From Palsa-851 sp035534435 (GTDB lineage: Bacteria > Chloroflexota > Dormibacteria > Aeolococcales > Aeolococcaceae), in NCBI GenBank assembly GCA_035534435.1, contig DATLRX010000085.1, forward strand, positions 1 through 40,460: a stretch of DNA of 40,460 bases. Direction: 5' to 3'. Positions 1 through 7,689 of the stretch are shown here, in pieces; positions within the stretch are counted from its first letter, which is position 1, and every line of letters begins with the position of its first letter. Under the pieces are notes generated by a model. The model made no database searches. It was not told the DNA's origin and saw nothing but the letters and a program-made list of their open reading frames with translations. A program made the position numbers and the translations under genes.

Positions 1-103
1 CGCGTGGCAGTACCTGGAGCGCGGGCTCTTCCCCGCGGGGACATGGCCGAACGTGGACGTCGACGAGCTGGCGGGACGCTTTTCCGCCTTTCTCTGGAGC
101 TGA
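1..103 (+). CDS. C-terminal end of an unidentified protein (cut by window edge)
   Basis: The second forward frame is open from the window edge and ends in TGA at 101-103, giving 33 residues that finish with DELAGRFSAFLWS. The run is coding-like, with G/C at most third positions, and nothing competes on the other strand. A tail of the form 'FP..DVDELA.RF..FLW' resembles the last helix of TetR-family ligand-binding domains, but this is only an impression from a short fragment. The start and most of the gene lie outside the window. Confidence 0.5.
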   Translation, partial: AWQYLERGLFPAGTWPNVDVDELAGRFSAFLWS

Positions 104-137
104 TTCAACGCCGCGCTCCCGAGGCTGGCGCTCCGCG

Positions 138-374
138 CTAGCGGTCCGTGCAGGGCACCAGGTCGTTCGAGTGCCCTTCGGCCGCTGCGGCACGGTTGAC
201 CTGCCCGAAATCGCCCGCCGCCCAGAACGCGGCCCATGCGCGGGCAAGCCGTCCGCGTCCACGAAGCTCGCGCATCTCACGGCGCTGCTGCGCGCGAGTC
301 CTCGCCATCACCGCTTTGAGCATGTGCTCCTGCTCGACCACCTGGGCCATCTCGATCAGTTGGGGTCCGTACAT
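138..374 (-). CDS. Small hypothetical protein, divergent from the CGNR regulator
   Basis: A 78-residue protein of unknown function, not recognised as any family. I chose ATG at 374 because a GGAGG Shine-Dalgarno sits about 9 nt upstream; a TTG at 404 would add 10 residues. It starts MYGPQLIEMAQVV, is rich in Gln, Glu, Arg and Met in the first half, and looks helical up to about residue 50 (a stretch with RAQQRREMRELRGRGR), followed by an Ala/Trp-rich patch and a polar tail. It has no membrane segment or cysteine motif. A good promoter on the same strand (422-450) overlaps that of the divergent CGNR gene, so the two are probably co-controlled. A forward-strand reading frame covers the same stretch but lacks a ribosome binding site. 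Confidence 0.6.
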   Translation of the reverse strand: MYGPQLIEMAQVVEQEHMLKAVMARTRAQQRREMRELRGRGRLARAWAAFWAAGDFGQVNRAAAAEGHSNDLVPCTDR

Positions 375-410
375 GTTCTTCGCCTCCGGCTCGTAACCAC
401 CCAACGTGGT

Positions 411-420
411 TCACTAGTGA
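411..420. promoter_or_regulatory. 10-bp perfect palindrome in the divergent promoter region
   Basis: TCACTAGTGA is a perfect palindrome lying just downstream of the leftward -10 box, where a bound repressor would block transcription of the small gene at 138-374. It may be a second operator half alongside the inverted repeat at 434-449. No binding protein can be named from the sequence. Confidence 0.35.
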
Positions 421-421
421 C

Positions 422-450
422 ATCGTACTCCACTGACAATCACTTGTCAA
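422..450 (-). promoter_or_regulatory. Leftward promoter of the small hypothetical gene
   Basis: On the minus strand, TTGACA (450-445) and TACGAT (427-422) are separated by 17 nt, close to the vegetative consensus. A transcript would start near 415 and leave about 40 nt before the ATG at 374, room for the GGAGG site seen there. Confidence 0.6.
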
Positions 451-461
451 ATGCGTATACT
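433..461 (+). promoter_or_regulatory. Rightward promoter of the CGNR regulator gene
   Basis: CTGACA (433-438) and TATACT (456-461) are 17 nt apart. The transcript would begin at about 468, only a few bases before the ATG at 475, which supports that start over the ATG at 451 that lies inside the promoter. Confidence 0.6.
434..449. promoter_or_regulatory. Inverted-repeat operator overlapping both -35 boxes
   Basis: TGACAA-N4-TTGTCA is a perfect inverted repeat whose two arms form the -35 elements of the two divergent promoters. A dimer bound here would shut both promoters at once. The CGNR protein next door is the obvious candidate ligand, but a regulator elsewhere is equally possible. Confidence 0.5.
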
Positions 462-474
462 GGTGACGTCAGCG

Positions 475-1041
475 ATGAAGGACCCCGAACCACGCACCCC
501 CGCTCCGGGCTCCCTGCTGCTCGTCCAGCGGTTCCTCAACAGCACCGAGATGCCCGACGGGGTCGATCAGCTCCGCACCGCTCCGCTCGCCGCCGAATGG
601 CTCGAACGGGTTACCGGCGTGCCGGTCACCGTCTCTGAGAAACAGCTGGCGCGGCTCGTCGCCACGCGGGAGGCGCTCCGGGATCTGCTCGAGGCTCACA
701 CTGGCGAGAACGTCGATCCGGGCGTGCGTGTGAGATTGCAGAAACTCCTGGGCCACGCCCCGCTGCGACCCGTCTTCACGGACGACGGGGCGACACTCGC
801 CGTCGACTGCGCCGGCGTCGACAGCTTCCTCGGCATGATCTCGACGTCCATCGTCGAGGCGACGCTGATGGGCACCTGGGATCGCCTCAAGGTCTGCCGG
901 AGGCATAGCTGCCGCTGGGCCTTCTACGACCACTCGAAGAACGGCTGCAGCTGCTGGTGCTCGATGCGCGTCTGCGGCACCCGTGAGAAGGCGCGGGCAT
1001 ACCGAGCCCGGCGCCGCCCCATGGCCGCCACCCCAGGCTGA
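475..1041 (+). CDS. ABATE-domain CGNR zinc-finger transcriptional regulator
   Basis: A 188-residue putative transcription regulator of the ABATE/CGNR family. The C-terminal 50 residues carry the diagnostic zinc finger: Cys141-x4-Cys146 and Cys162-x4-Cys167, with the 'CGNR' signature here reading CGTR (167-170), followed by the typical basic tail KARAYRARRR. The N-terminal two thirds correspond to the ABATE region, which is believed to bind a small ligand while the finger binds DNA. ATG 475 is preferred because the promoter (433-461) would place the transcript start near 468; ATG 451 and GTG 463 overlap or abut the -10 box. It is divergent from a small unknown gene and probably controls it, and itself, through the palindrome at 434-449. 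Family assignment is secure; target and ligand are unknown. Confidence 0.9.
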   Translation: MKDPEPRTPAPGSLLLVQRFLNSTEMPDGVDQLRTAPLAAEWLERVTGVPVTVSEKQLARLVATREALRDLLEAHTGENVDPGVRVRLQKLLGHAPLRPVFTDDGATLAVDCAGVDSFLGMISTSIVEATLMGTWDRLKVCRRHSCRWAFYDHSKNGCSCWCSMRVCGTREKARAYRARRRPMAATPG

Positions 1042-1109
1042 CCGGCCCTCGACCTAACAGCAGCGCCCAGATCTGCCGCGCGGCACGCACACTGGTCCGC
1101 CGCTGCCGC

Positions 1110-1967
1110 TCAGATCTCCTTGCGCCGGTAGTTCCACACGGCGAGGCCCACGATGCCGACGACCCAGCACAGCGTCCAGAGCAGGAACGCGAGCGACGGC
1201 GGCGACTGGACGAAGAACGGGTTGCCTGCCCGCTCTGTCGTGGCACCGAGCACCGCGCGATACAGCACCGGCTCGAGCTCGTACACCGAACCCCGCCACA
1301 GCGCGTCGGTGGGGAGCACCAGCTGGCTGACGGTCCCGGCGTTGCTGATGGCGGCGTTCCCGAAGACTTCGCCGATCGCTCCCGCGATGCCACCGATCCA
1401 TGCGACGAAGAAGAGCACGAGTGCGATCACGCCGGCCGTCATCCCCGAAAGCCAGGTGCTGAGCAGCAGCGCAAGCGACATCACCACGATGCCCTCGGCG
1501 ATCAGGTACGCGCCAAGGGCGACGGGTCCCGGCGGAACATAGTTGCTCGTGGCATTCACCACGATCAGCTCCAGCGCCGTCGTTGCGCCGACGTAAACGG
1601 CGATGAGCGCCGCGAACCCGAGCCACTTGCCGAGCACGATCTGATACCGGCTCACCGGGCGTGCGAGCATCGCGAGCGCGACACCGGACTCGACCTCGCT
1701 CGAGATCGACGGCGACGCGGTGACCACCGCGCTCAGCGCAAGCACGCCGCTGAACATGAACTCGACGAGGACGAGCACCTGCGACGTTGCCAGGCGCACC
1801 TCATCGGCCGGAATCCGCGTGCCGTTCGAATCGGTCAGCGTCGCCAGATGCTGGAAGCCCCAGCCGGTGAGACCGATCACGACGAGCGTGAGGATCGCCA
1901 GCGCGAGGAGGAGCTTCCGCCGCGCCGCCTCGCGAACCGTCAGCCTCGCAATGGTCAGGATGGCCAT
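1110..1967 (-). CDS. ABC-2 type exporter permease
   Basis: A 285-residue inner-membrane subunit of an ABC exporter. Hydrophobic segments at about residues 19-38, 66-87, 115-137, 150-171, 175-195 and 258-276 give six membrane spans, the usual ABC-2 pattern, and a basic C-terminus (NYRRKEI). The N-terminal amphipathic start (ARLTVREAARRKLLL) is the cytoplasmic coupling helix seen in this family. It overlaps the end of the ATPase gene by 13 nt, so the two are almost certainly made and assembled together. The substrate cannot be read from the sequence. As last gene of an operon headed by an ECF sigma factor, it is likely induced by the signal sensed by the anti-sigma factor; a role in exporting or resisting a membrane-active compound is a guess. 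Confidence 0.9.
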   Translation of the reverse strand: MAILTIARLTVREAARRKLLLALAILTLVVIGLTGWGFQHLATLTDSNGTRIPADEVRLATSQVLVLVEFMFSGVLALSAVVTASPSISSEVESGVALAMLARPVSRYQIVLGKWLGFAALIAVYVGATTALELIVVNATSNYVPPGPVALGAYLIAEGIVVMSLALLLSTWLSGMTAGVIALVLFFVAWIGGIAGAIGEVFGNAAISNAGTVSQLVLPTDALWRGSVYELEPVLYRAVLGATTERAGNPFFVQSPPSLAFLLWTLCWVVGIVGLAVWNYRRKEI

Positions 1968-2905
1968 GCCGCCTCCTCGTCGCGCAGCAGCGCCAGGAAC
2001 CGTTCCTCGAGGGTCTGACGCACCGGCTCGACCGCGTAGACGCGCGCGTCCATGCCGACGAGATCGGCGATCAGATCAGGGACGGACTCGGCGCCGACGC
2101 CGGTGACGATGAACCAGCCGTCATGCTCGGAGACCGTGCCGCGCCGTGCGAGCGCCGCCCGCGCGACATCCGTCACCCCCGAGAGTCGCATCCGCACCCC
2201 TGCTGTGCCGAGCAGCTCGTCAAGGCTCCCGGTCGCGAGCACACGGCCGTTGGACACGACCGCGACACGATCGCAGACCTGCTCGACCTCGCCGAGCAGA
2301 TGCGAATTGAGAAACACCGCGCATCCACGGTCGCGGAGGCCCCGGATGATGTCGCGCGTGTCGGCACGTCCGACGGGATCGAGCGCGGAGGTGGGCTCGT
2401 CGAGCACCACGAGCGCAGGGTCGCCGAGGAGGGCGACGCCGAGGCCCAGCCGCTGCTGCATGCCTTTCGAGAACGTCTCGACCTTCGCATCGGCGTGCCC
2501 CGTGAGTCCGACCGTGGCCAGCGCCCCGGAGATCTGCGCGGGCCATTGCGCGCGGGCGATCGCCGCGAGCCGGCAGTGGAGGGCGAGCACCTCGCGCGCA
2601 CTCAGCCAGCCCTGGTAGCGGAACAGCTCCGGCAGGTAGCCGATCCGGCTGCGTGTCTGCCGGTTGCCGGCGCGAGCTCCGAGCACCCACGCCTCGCCGC
2701 CGGTTGGACGCGTGAGGCCGAGGAGCAGTTTCACGGCGGTCGTCTTGCCGCTGCCGTTCGGCCCCAGAAAGCCGAACACCTCGCCGCGGGGCACCACCAT
2801 CGTGAGGCCCGACAGCGCGACGGCGGGACCGTAGTGCTTGGTCAGCTCGAGCGTCCGGACGGCGGGCTCATCCTTGCCGACGGCGATGGTCGTGCCGTCG
2901 GGCAT
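1955..2905 (-). CDS. ABC exporter ATP-binding protein
   Basis: A 316-residue cytoplasmic ATPase for the adjoining ABC-2 permease. Walker A is GPNGSGKT (48-55), the ABC signature is the variant FSKGMQQR (145-152) common in ABC-2 exporters, Walker B is LVVLDE (165-170) and the switch histidine is His202. A further ~90 residues after the nucleotide-binding domain resemble the C-terminal domain of the CcmA/NatA type. The ATG shares one base with the stop codon of the upstream anti-sigma gene (TGATG), and its 3' end overlaps the permease start, so translation is coupled through the whole set. All catalytic motifs look intact. Confidence 0.93.
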   Translation of the reverse strand: MPDGTTIAVGKDEPAVRTLELTKHYGPAVALSGLTMVVPRGEVFGFLGPNGSGKTTAVKLLLGLTRPTGGEAWVLGARAGNRQTRSRIGYLPELFRYQGWLSAREVLALHCRLAAIARAQWPAQISGALATVGLTGHADAKVETFSKGMQQRLGLGVALLGDPALVVLDEPTSALDPVGRADTRDIIRGLRDRGCAVFLNSHLLGEVEQVCDRVAVVSNGRVLATGSLDELLGTAGVRMRLSGVTDVARAALARRGTVSEHDGWFIVTGVGAESVPDLIADLVGMDARVYAVEPVRQTLEERFLALLRDEEAAWPS

Positions 2906-4041
2906 CAGCGCACGGAGCGGGCGATGCCGAGTGCGTCCGCGGCATTGACGGTTCCGGCGACCACGTACACCACGCCATTGTGTTGCCAGAGCACCACGCT
3001 GCCGATCCCCGTTGAGTCGCCGATGAGCAGTCCGGAGGCTCCGTTGATGCTGACGGTCGACGCGCTCGCGACGTCGATGGGGATCGGGATCGGCACGGTC
3101 TGCTCGGGGTCGCGAATCGCGCGGATCTCGGCCGCCACGCCCGTGGGTATCCCCGGGACCGAGAGGAGATAGTTCTCGAGCGTTCCCACTGTGACCCCGG
3201 TGGACGAGACCGTGGGAGTCCGGGACGCGACGACGACGACGGCCGCCCCGCTTGACGGCAGCGTGCCACCGCCGTTGTAGAGGCTGCTGACATCGAGGCC
3301 GTACGAGATCACCATCGCGGGATTGATCGAGACGGTGAGGGTGCTCCCATCGAGGCCTGCGGGCAGCGCCGGCAGCTGGCCGCCCGACCGGGCTGCCGCT
3401 GCACGCGCGAGGCGCTCGAGAAAGGTGAACGAGACGTCCGTGCCGTTGACCACCGCGTACCGCGGCGCGCCGTCAACTCCCGCCGGCGCCGAGATCTCGG
3501 GCGCGGGGATCCCGGCCAGCGCCGCGGCGGCAGCGGCGTTGGCCTCGGGCGTGATCCGGAGCGGGGTCGAACCACCGGTCACGGTCCCGTACCCGGTGAG
3601 CCCGGCAAGGGATCGCACGTCCGTGGCCGTCACCGGCACCGCGGCGAACTTGGATGGCTGGAACAGGCTGAGAAAGTCCTGCGCGCCACCGCTGACCACG
3701 AGCAGCACGCTTGCGCCGGCAGCGCAGGCGATGCCCGCCATCGCCCGCCCACCCCATGTGCCGAGCGGGCGGCGCGGCGCGGGCGCGTGGCGGATGTTCC
3801 GTCCGGGAGCGGTCAGGGCCGCGGCGGATGCCTCGGCGGCGCCGAGACGCAGACGGGCCGCATCGATGTCGACATCGGGCCGATTCGAGGCGAACATCGC
3901 TCCGGCGCTGGTGGCGTCCGCGGTGATCCCCGCGAGCCGCCGCCGGCAGCGGTCGCACGATTCGAGGTGACCCCGGGATCGCGCATCGATCGCGACCGGT
4001 TCGTCCAGACTGCGACGGAGTGTCCCGTCAGAGAGATGCAT
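2905..4041 (-). CDS. Membrane anti-sigma factor with large extracytoplasmic domain
   Basis: A 378-residue predicted anti-sigma factor. Near the N-terminus a His25-x3-Cys29-x2-Cys32 motif (HLESCDRC) matches the zinc-binding anti-sigma fold that clamps ECF sigma factors. A single hydrophobic segment at about 98-118 (MAGIACAAGASVLLVVSGG) crosses the membrane, and the remaining ~255 residues would be outside. The outer part contains Val/Thr-rich beta-like sequence and ends in VLWQHNGVVYVVAG...ALGIARSVR, resembling the end of DUF4367-type sensor domains. ATG 4041 follows an AAGGAGG site 7 nt upstream; a TTG at 4047 is a weaker alternative. It overlaps the sigma gene by 14 nt. I infer that the outer domain senses an envelope signal and releases the sigma factor. 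Confidence 0.75.
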   Translation of the reverse strand: MHLSDGTLRRSLDEPVAIDARSRGHLESCDRCRRRLAGITADATSAGAMFASNRPDVDIDAARLRLGAAEASAAALTAPGRNIRHAPAPRRPLGTWGGRAMAGIACAAGASVLLVVSGGAQDFLSLFQPSKFAAVPVTATDVRSLAGLTGYGTVTGGSTPLRITPEANAAAAAALAGIPAPEISAPAGVDGAPRYAVVNGTDVSFTFLERLARAAAARSGGQLPALPAGLDGSTLTVSINPAMVISYGLDVSSLYNGGGTLPSSGAAVVVVASRTPTVSSTGVTVGTLENYLLSVPGIPTGVAAEIRAIRDPEQTVPIPIPIDVASASTVSINGASGLLIGDSTGIGSVVLWQHNGVVYVVAGTVNAADALGIARSVR

Positions 4042-4555
4042 CGCCAACCTCCTTGCGCAGGCGCGCTTCCGCGCGCCGCAGCCTTGTTCCCACCCCGTTC
4101 ACGCCAATGCCGAGTGCCGTCGCGGTTTCCGCATAGCTGAGCCCGCTGTAGCGCAGCGCGAGCACCGTCGCGTCACGCGCCGGAACACGAGCGAGCGCGG
4201 CCCTGATCGCCCGCCGGGTCTCGGCGACCTCGACCGCCGCCTGGGGATCGTCGGACTGCGAAACGCCGGTCGCGAACCGCTCCTCGCGCGCCCCGCGACG
4301 GCGACGGCTCCGGATCGCGTTGAGCGCCCTGTGCACGGCCGCGGCGTGCAGCCAGGCCGGCGCCTGGGCGCCAGGGTCGTTCCCGAACCGCCGGTGCAGA
4401 TCGAGGAAGACCTCCTGAGCGACGTCCTCGGCGGCCGCCTGGTCCGCGAGCACCCGCGCGGCGATGGCGGTCACCCGCGCGTACTCGGCCACGAAAAGAC
4501 GCTCGAAGCCGGTCGAGGTGGCGACGACCGGCGCGCGGGACGGCCTCACGCTCAC
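4028..4555 (-). CDS. ECF-type RNA polymerase sigma factor
   Basis: A sigma-70 family factor of the extracytoplasmic-function type. Region 2 is seen from FERLFVAEYARV (about residue 17 of this start) through AAEDVAQEVFLDLHRRF, and region 4 is the helix-turn-helix LSYAETATALGIGVNGVGTRLRRAEARLR, with region 3 absent as expected. I chose GTG 4555, giving 175 residues, the family's usual size; frames remain open to ATG 4633 and GTG 4657, but those extra residues look non-conserved and none of the starts has a good Shine-Dalgarno. TGTCACA at 4632-4626 on this strand resembles the -35 element of some ECF promoters and could be autoregulatory. The gene heads an overlapping operon with its anti-sigma factor and an ABC exporter. 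Confidence 0.88.
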   Translation of the reverse strand: MSVRPSRAPVVATSTGFERLFVAEYARVTAIAARVLADQAAAEDVAQEVFLDLHRRFGNDPGAQAPAWLHAAAVHRALNAIRSRRRRGAREERFATGVSQSDDPQAAVEVAETRRAIRAALARVPARDATVLALRYSGLSYAETATALGIGVNGVGTRLRRAEARLRKEVGDASL

Positions 4556-4669
4556 GAACGGTACGGCGTGGACCGGGGCGGCACTGGAATCAACCACACC
4601 AGAGAAGCACCGCCGACCCCGGCTTTGTGACATCGCTCGGCGCTCATCCGCGAGCACGGTGGCACTGAG

Positions 4670-4675
4670 TACCCT
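4670..4675 (+). promoter_or_regulatory. Candidate -10 box for a leaderless transcript
   Basis: TACCCT lies 8 nt before the ATG at 4684 and no Shine-Dalgarno is present, so transcription probably starts at or next to the start codon. No convincing -35 box is visible. Confidence 0.4.
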
Positions 4676-4683
4676 TCGCGGCG

Positions 4684-6180
4684 ATGTCCGACGCGATCAC
4701 CAGCCGCCTCCGGCGCCTCACACCGGGCTGGCTCATCGTGGTGGCCGCCTTCGTCGTGATCCTCTGCGTGATCGTGCGGAGAGGCGGTGATCCGGACATC
4801 TTCTGGCACATCGTCACGGGTCAGTGGATGGTCGACCACCACCAGGTGGTGTCGCAGGATCTCTTCACCTTCACGGTGGCCGGCAAGCAATGGATCGATC
4901 CCGAGTACACCACCGAGATCATCGCGTACCTGCTCTTCAAGGTTGGGGGGCTGACGCTCGTCTCCCTCGGATTCGCCGCGGTCACATTCGTCGGATTCGT
5001 GCTCATCTGGCGGCGCGTCGGGCTGGAGATGAGCAACAAGGTCATCGCGGCGATCGCCATCGGCATCGCGGGTCTCGGCGGCGCGGAGGTCTGGGGGCCG
5101 CGCCCCCAGATGATCACCTTCGCGTTCACCTGCCTGGAGTTGCTCTGGCTCGACCGCTACCTGCGAGGCAGATCGCGCGCGATCTACTGGCTCCCGCTGG
5201 TCATGATCGCGTGGGCAAACCTCCACGGCGGCTTCCTCTTCGGGCTGGTCCCGGTGGGCATTGCCGCGTTCGTCGAGGCGGTCCACTGGATCCGTCGAGT
5301 CGACGGCGACGAGCACAGGCGACGCGTCCGCAACCTCGTGATCATCTTCGTGGCGTGTGTCGTGGCGGCCGTGCTCAACCCGCGCGGCATCAGCCTCTAC
5401 GGCTACGTGATCCAGCCGCAGTTCTCCGGCGTGCAGCAGAGCTTCATCGCCGAGTGGCAGTCACCGAACTTCCACGTGCTGGAGGAGCGCGGCTTCGAGG
5501 CGATGCTGCTGCTCGTCCCGATCGCCTTCGCCCTTCGCCGGCCGTCACTCTGGGATGTCTGCCTCACCCTCGCGGTGAGCTATCTCGCGCTGTCGGCAGT
5601 GCGTCACTCGGCGCTGTTCGTCGCGGCCGAGACGCCCCTGCTCATCTGGTCGTTCTCGGGCGGATGGCAGCGCTTGGCACCGGCGCGACGCATCACCGAG
5701 TGGATGGCGCCGCGGTCGAAGGCGATGCTGGGTGGTGCCGTCGCCGTGCTCGTCGTCGCCAGCGTGGGGACGGGCCTCTTCGTGCGCTCGACGCTCTCGG
5801 GACAGACGAGGGCGACTGCCGCGAACTTTCCCGTCGGCGCGGCGGACTGGCTCGCGGCGCATCCCACCGTGGGGACGCACATGTTCAACCAGTACGGGTG
5901 GGGCGGCTACCTGATCAGCCGTTTCTACCCCGAGCCCGACCGACGGGTCTTCTCGTTCGGTGAGGCGACGCTCCTCGGCAGCAAGGTGATGCAGCAGGTG
6001 GCGGACGTCGAGCTCGGGAACCCCGACTGGCAGCGGATCTTCGCCGAATACGGCATCGACTACGTCATCGACGTCCCGGAGGCTCCCGCGGTCCTCGCGC
6101 TGGAGGTCGACCCCCAGTGGACCAAGGTATATGACGATGGACTTGCCGTCATCATGGTCAAAAACTCAGCGCTCGGCTGA
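4684..6180 (+). CDS. Polytopic membrane protein, GT-C glycosyltransferase-like
   Basis: A 498-residue integral membrane protein with about ten hydrophobic spans and a soluble C-terminal part of about 120 residues. The first loop has the pattern DPDIFWHIVTGQWMVDHH...DLFTFTVAGKQWIDPEY, which recurs in large hypothetical membrane proteins of soil bacteria related to GT-C (PMT/ArnT-type) glycosyltransferases; the acidic DPD pair right after the first span sits where GT-C enzymes keep their catalytic Asp. The C-terminal portion (NQYGWGGYLISRFYPEPDRRVF) is typical of the same group. The activity is unproven and the sugar donor unknown. It is divergent from the sigma factor gene with no room for a long leader, and followed 9 nt later by an FAD oxidoreductase gene. 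Confidence 0.7.
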   Translation: MSDAITSRLRRLTPGWLIVVAAFVVILCVIVRRGGDPDIFWHIVTGQWMVDHHQVVSQDLFTFTVAGKQWIDPEYTTEIIAYLLFKVGGLTLVSLGFAAVTFVGFVLIWRRVGLEMSNKVIAAIAIGIAGLGGAEVWGPRPQMITFAFTCLELLWLDRYLRGRSRAIYWLPLVMIAWANLHGGFLFGLVPVGIAAFVEAVHWIRRVDGDEHRRRVRNLVIIFVACVVAAVLNPRGISLYGYVIQPQFSGVQQSFIAEWQSPNFHVLEERGFEAMLLLVPIAFALRRPSLWDVCLTLAVSYLALSAVRHSALFVAAETPLLIWSFSGGWQRLAPARRITEWMAPRSKAMLGGAVAVLVVASVGTGLFVRSTLSGQTRATAANFPVGAADWLAAHPTVGTHMFNQYGWGGYLISRFYPEPDRRVFSFGEATLLGSKVMQQVADVELGNPDWQRIFAEYGIDYVIDVPEAPAVLALEVDPQWTKVYDDGLAVIMVKNSALG

Positions 6181-6189
6181 GCGGGCGCG

Positions 6190-7602
6190 ATGAACCCGGT
6201 GAGCGTCTCTCCGCGACACCCTGCCCTGCGCGACGCGGCGCCGCGGGTGTTCTGGCTGGACGATCCCGAGGCACCGCAGCCGGCAGCGCCGCTTGACGGC
6301 AACACCGAGTGCGATCTCGCCATCGTCGGCGCGGGGTTCACGGGCCTCTGGTCAGCGTTGCTGGCCAAGCAGCGCACACCGTCGCTCGACATCGTGATCC
6401 TCGAAGCACGGCGCACGGCCGCGGCCGCCTCGGGCCGCAACGGCGGGTTCTGCGATGCCAGCCTCACGCACGGTTTCTCCAACGGCCTCAGCCGTTTCGC
6501 CGCTGAGCTGGACACGCTGGACCGCATGGGGATCGAGAACCTCGACGCCATCGAGACGACCATCGCCACGCACCACATCGATTGCGGCTTCGAGCGCACC
6601 GGGATGCTCGATGTCGCGACCGCCCCGTGGCAATACGACGAGCTCAGGGAGCTCGCCGGTGTCATGCGTGAGCACGGTCACACGGTGGATGTGCTCGACC
6701 CCGTGGCGATGCGCGACGAGGTTCAGTCGCCGTCCTACCGCGGGGGGTTGTGGGTGCACGGCACCACCGCGATCGCCAACCCCGCGCGTCTCGCCTGGGG
6801 ATTGCGCAGCGCATGCCTGGAAGCGGGCGTGCGGATCCACGAGGGCACGCCGGTACGCTCGCTCCACCGCATCGCGGACCGCATCCGTCTCGACGCACCG
6901 CCTGGCGCGCTCACCGCGAAGCGCGTCGCGCTCGCAACCAACGCCGACCGTCCACTGCTCGCACGACTCCGGCCGTTCATCCTTCCCGTGTACGACTATG
7001 TGCTCGTCACCGAGCCGCTCACGGCTGCGCAGCTCGAGTCGATCGGATGGAAGCACCGCCAGGGAATCGGCGACAGCGGCAACCAGTTCCATTACTACCG
7101 GCTCACCGCCGACTCCCGAATCCTCTGGGGCGGGTACGACGCCATCTATCACTACGGCAACCGCGTCGGTGCGAAGCTCGAACAGCGCGCTGCGACATTC
7201 GACAAGCTCGCGGAGCACTTCTTCGCGACGTTTCCCCAGCTGGCCGGGCTCCGCTTCACGCACCGATGGGGTGGTGCCATCGACACGTGCAGCCGCTTCT
7301 GCGCCTTCTGGGGAACGAGCCACGGCGGACGCGTCGCGTCTGCTCTCGGTTACACCGGCCTCGGTGTCGGGGCGTCCCGTTTCGGAGCCCAGGTCATGCT
7401 CGACCTTCTCAGCGGGGAGCCCACGGTGCGAACCCGCCTGCGCATGGTGCGGACCCGCCCGCTCCCCTTCCCGCCGGAGCCGTTCCGATACGGCGTCGTC
7501 CAGCTGACGCGGTGGTCGCTGGACCGCGCGGACCGCAACGAGGGCCGGCGGAACCTCTGGCTCAGGACCCTTGATCAGCTCGGACTGGGCTTCGACTCCT
7601 AG
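6190..7602 (+). CDS. FAD-dependent oxidoreductase (DAO / glycine-D-amino-acid oxidase type)
   Basis: A 470-residue flavoenzyme of the DAO superfamily, closest in layout to gamma-glutamylputrescine oxidase-like proteins. The dinucleotide-binding fold is seen in LAIVGAGFTG (GAGFTG 47-52), with a conserved Glu in VILEARR near 72 that would contact the FAD ribose, and the SGRNGG motif at 81-86 characteristic of the PuuB/glycine-oxidase group. C-terminally, HRWGGAIDTCSRF and GYTGLGVGASRFGAQ form the second FAD-contact region. It would oxidise a secondary amine or amino acid with release of hydrogen peroxide; the substrate is not evident. It lies in the same direction as, and only 9 nt after, the membrane protein gene, so is probably cotranscribed with it, although the functions do not obviously connect. 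Confidence 0.87.
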   Translation: MNPVSVSPRHPALRDAAPRVFWLDDPEAPQPAAPLDGNTECDLAIVGAGFTGLWSALLAKQRTPSLDIVILEARRTAAAASGRNGGFCDASLTHGFSNGLSRFAAELDTLDRMGIENLDAIETTIATHHIDCGFERTGMLDVATAPWQYDELRELAGVMREHGHTVDVLDPVAMRDEVQSPSYRGGLWVHGTTAIANPARLAWGLRSACLEAGVRIHEGTPVRSLHRIADRIRLDAPPGALTAKRVALATNADRPLLARLRPFILPVYDYVLVTEPLTAAQLESIGWKHRQGIGDSGNQFHYYRLTADSRILWGGYDAIYHYGNRVGAKLEQRAATFDKLAEHFFATFPQLAGLRFTHRWGGAIDTCSRFCAFWGTSHGGRVASALGYTGLGVGASRFGAQVMLDLLSGEPTVRTRLRMVRTRPLPFPPEPFRYGVVQLTRWSLDRADRNEGRRNLWLRTLDQLGLGFDS

Positions 7603-7643
7603 GATCGTCACCCTCCCGAGTCGGTGAAAAGCTTCATGGCGTG

Positions 7644-7649
7644 TACTAT
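7644..7649 (+). promoter_or_regulatory. -10 box upstream of the mmpL leader ORF
   Basis: TACTAT lies 7 nt before ATG 7657, which opens a 10-codon ORF. The spacing suggests a transcript that starts at the A of that ATG. A -35 element is not apparent. Confidence 0.45.
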
Positions 7650-7656
7650 CCGGGGC

Positions 7657-7689
7657 ATGAAGCAACACGGCGCACGTCCGCCCCGATGA
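7657..7689 (+). CDS. Ten-residue leader peptide overlapping the mmpL start
   Basis: ATG 7657 opens a frame encoding MKQHGARPPR and stops at TGA 7687-7689, which overlaps the ATG of the exporter gene (7686) as ATGA. With the -10 box 7 nt upstream, this ORF would be read from a leaderless mRNA and would hand ribosomes to the exporter gene, whose own ATG lacks a Shine-Dalgarno. Small and unproven, but start, stop and promoter all fit. Confidence 0.45.
   Translation: MKQHGARPPR

Noticed and set aside
148..396. Plus-strand ORF opposite the small gene at 138-374
   Set aside because: No ribosome binding site; the minus frame has a GGAGG site and a good promoter.
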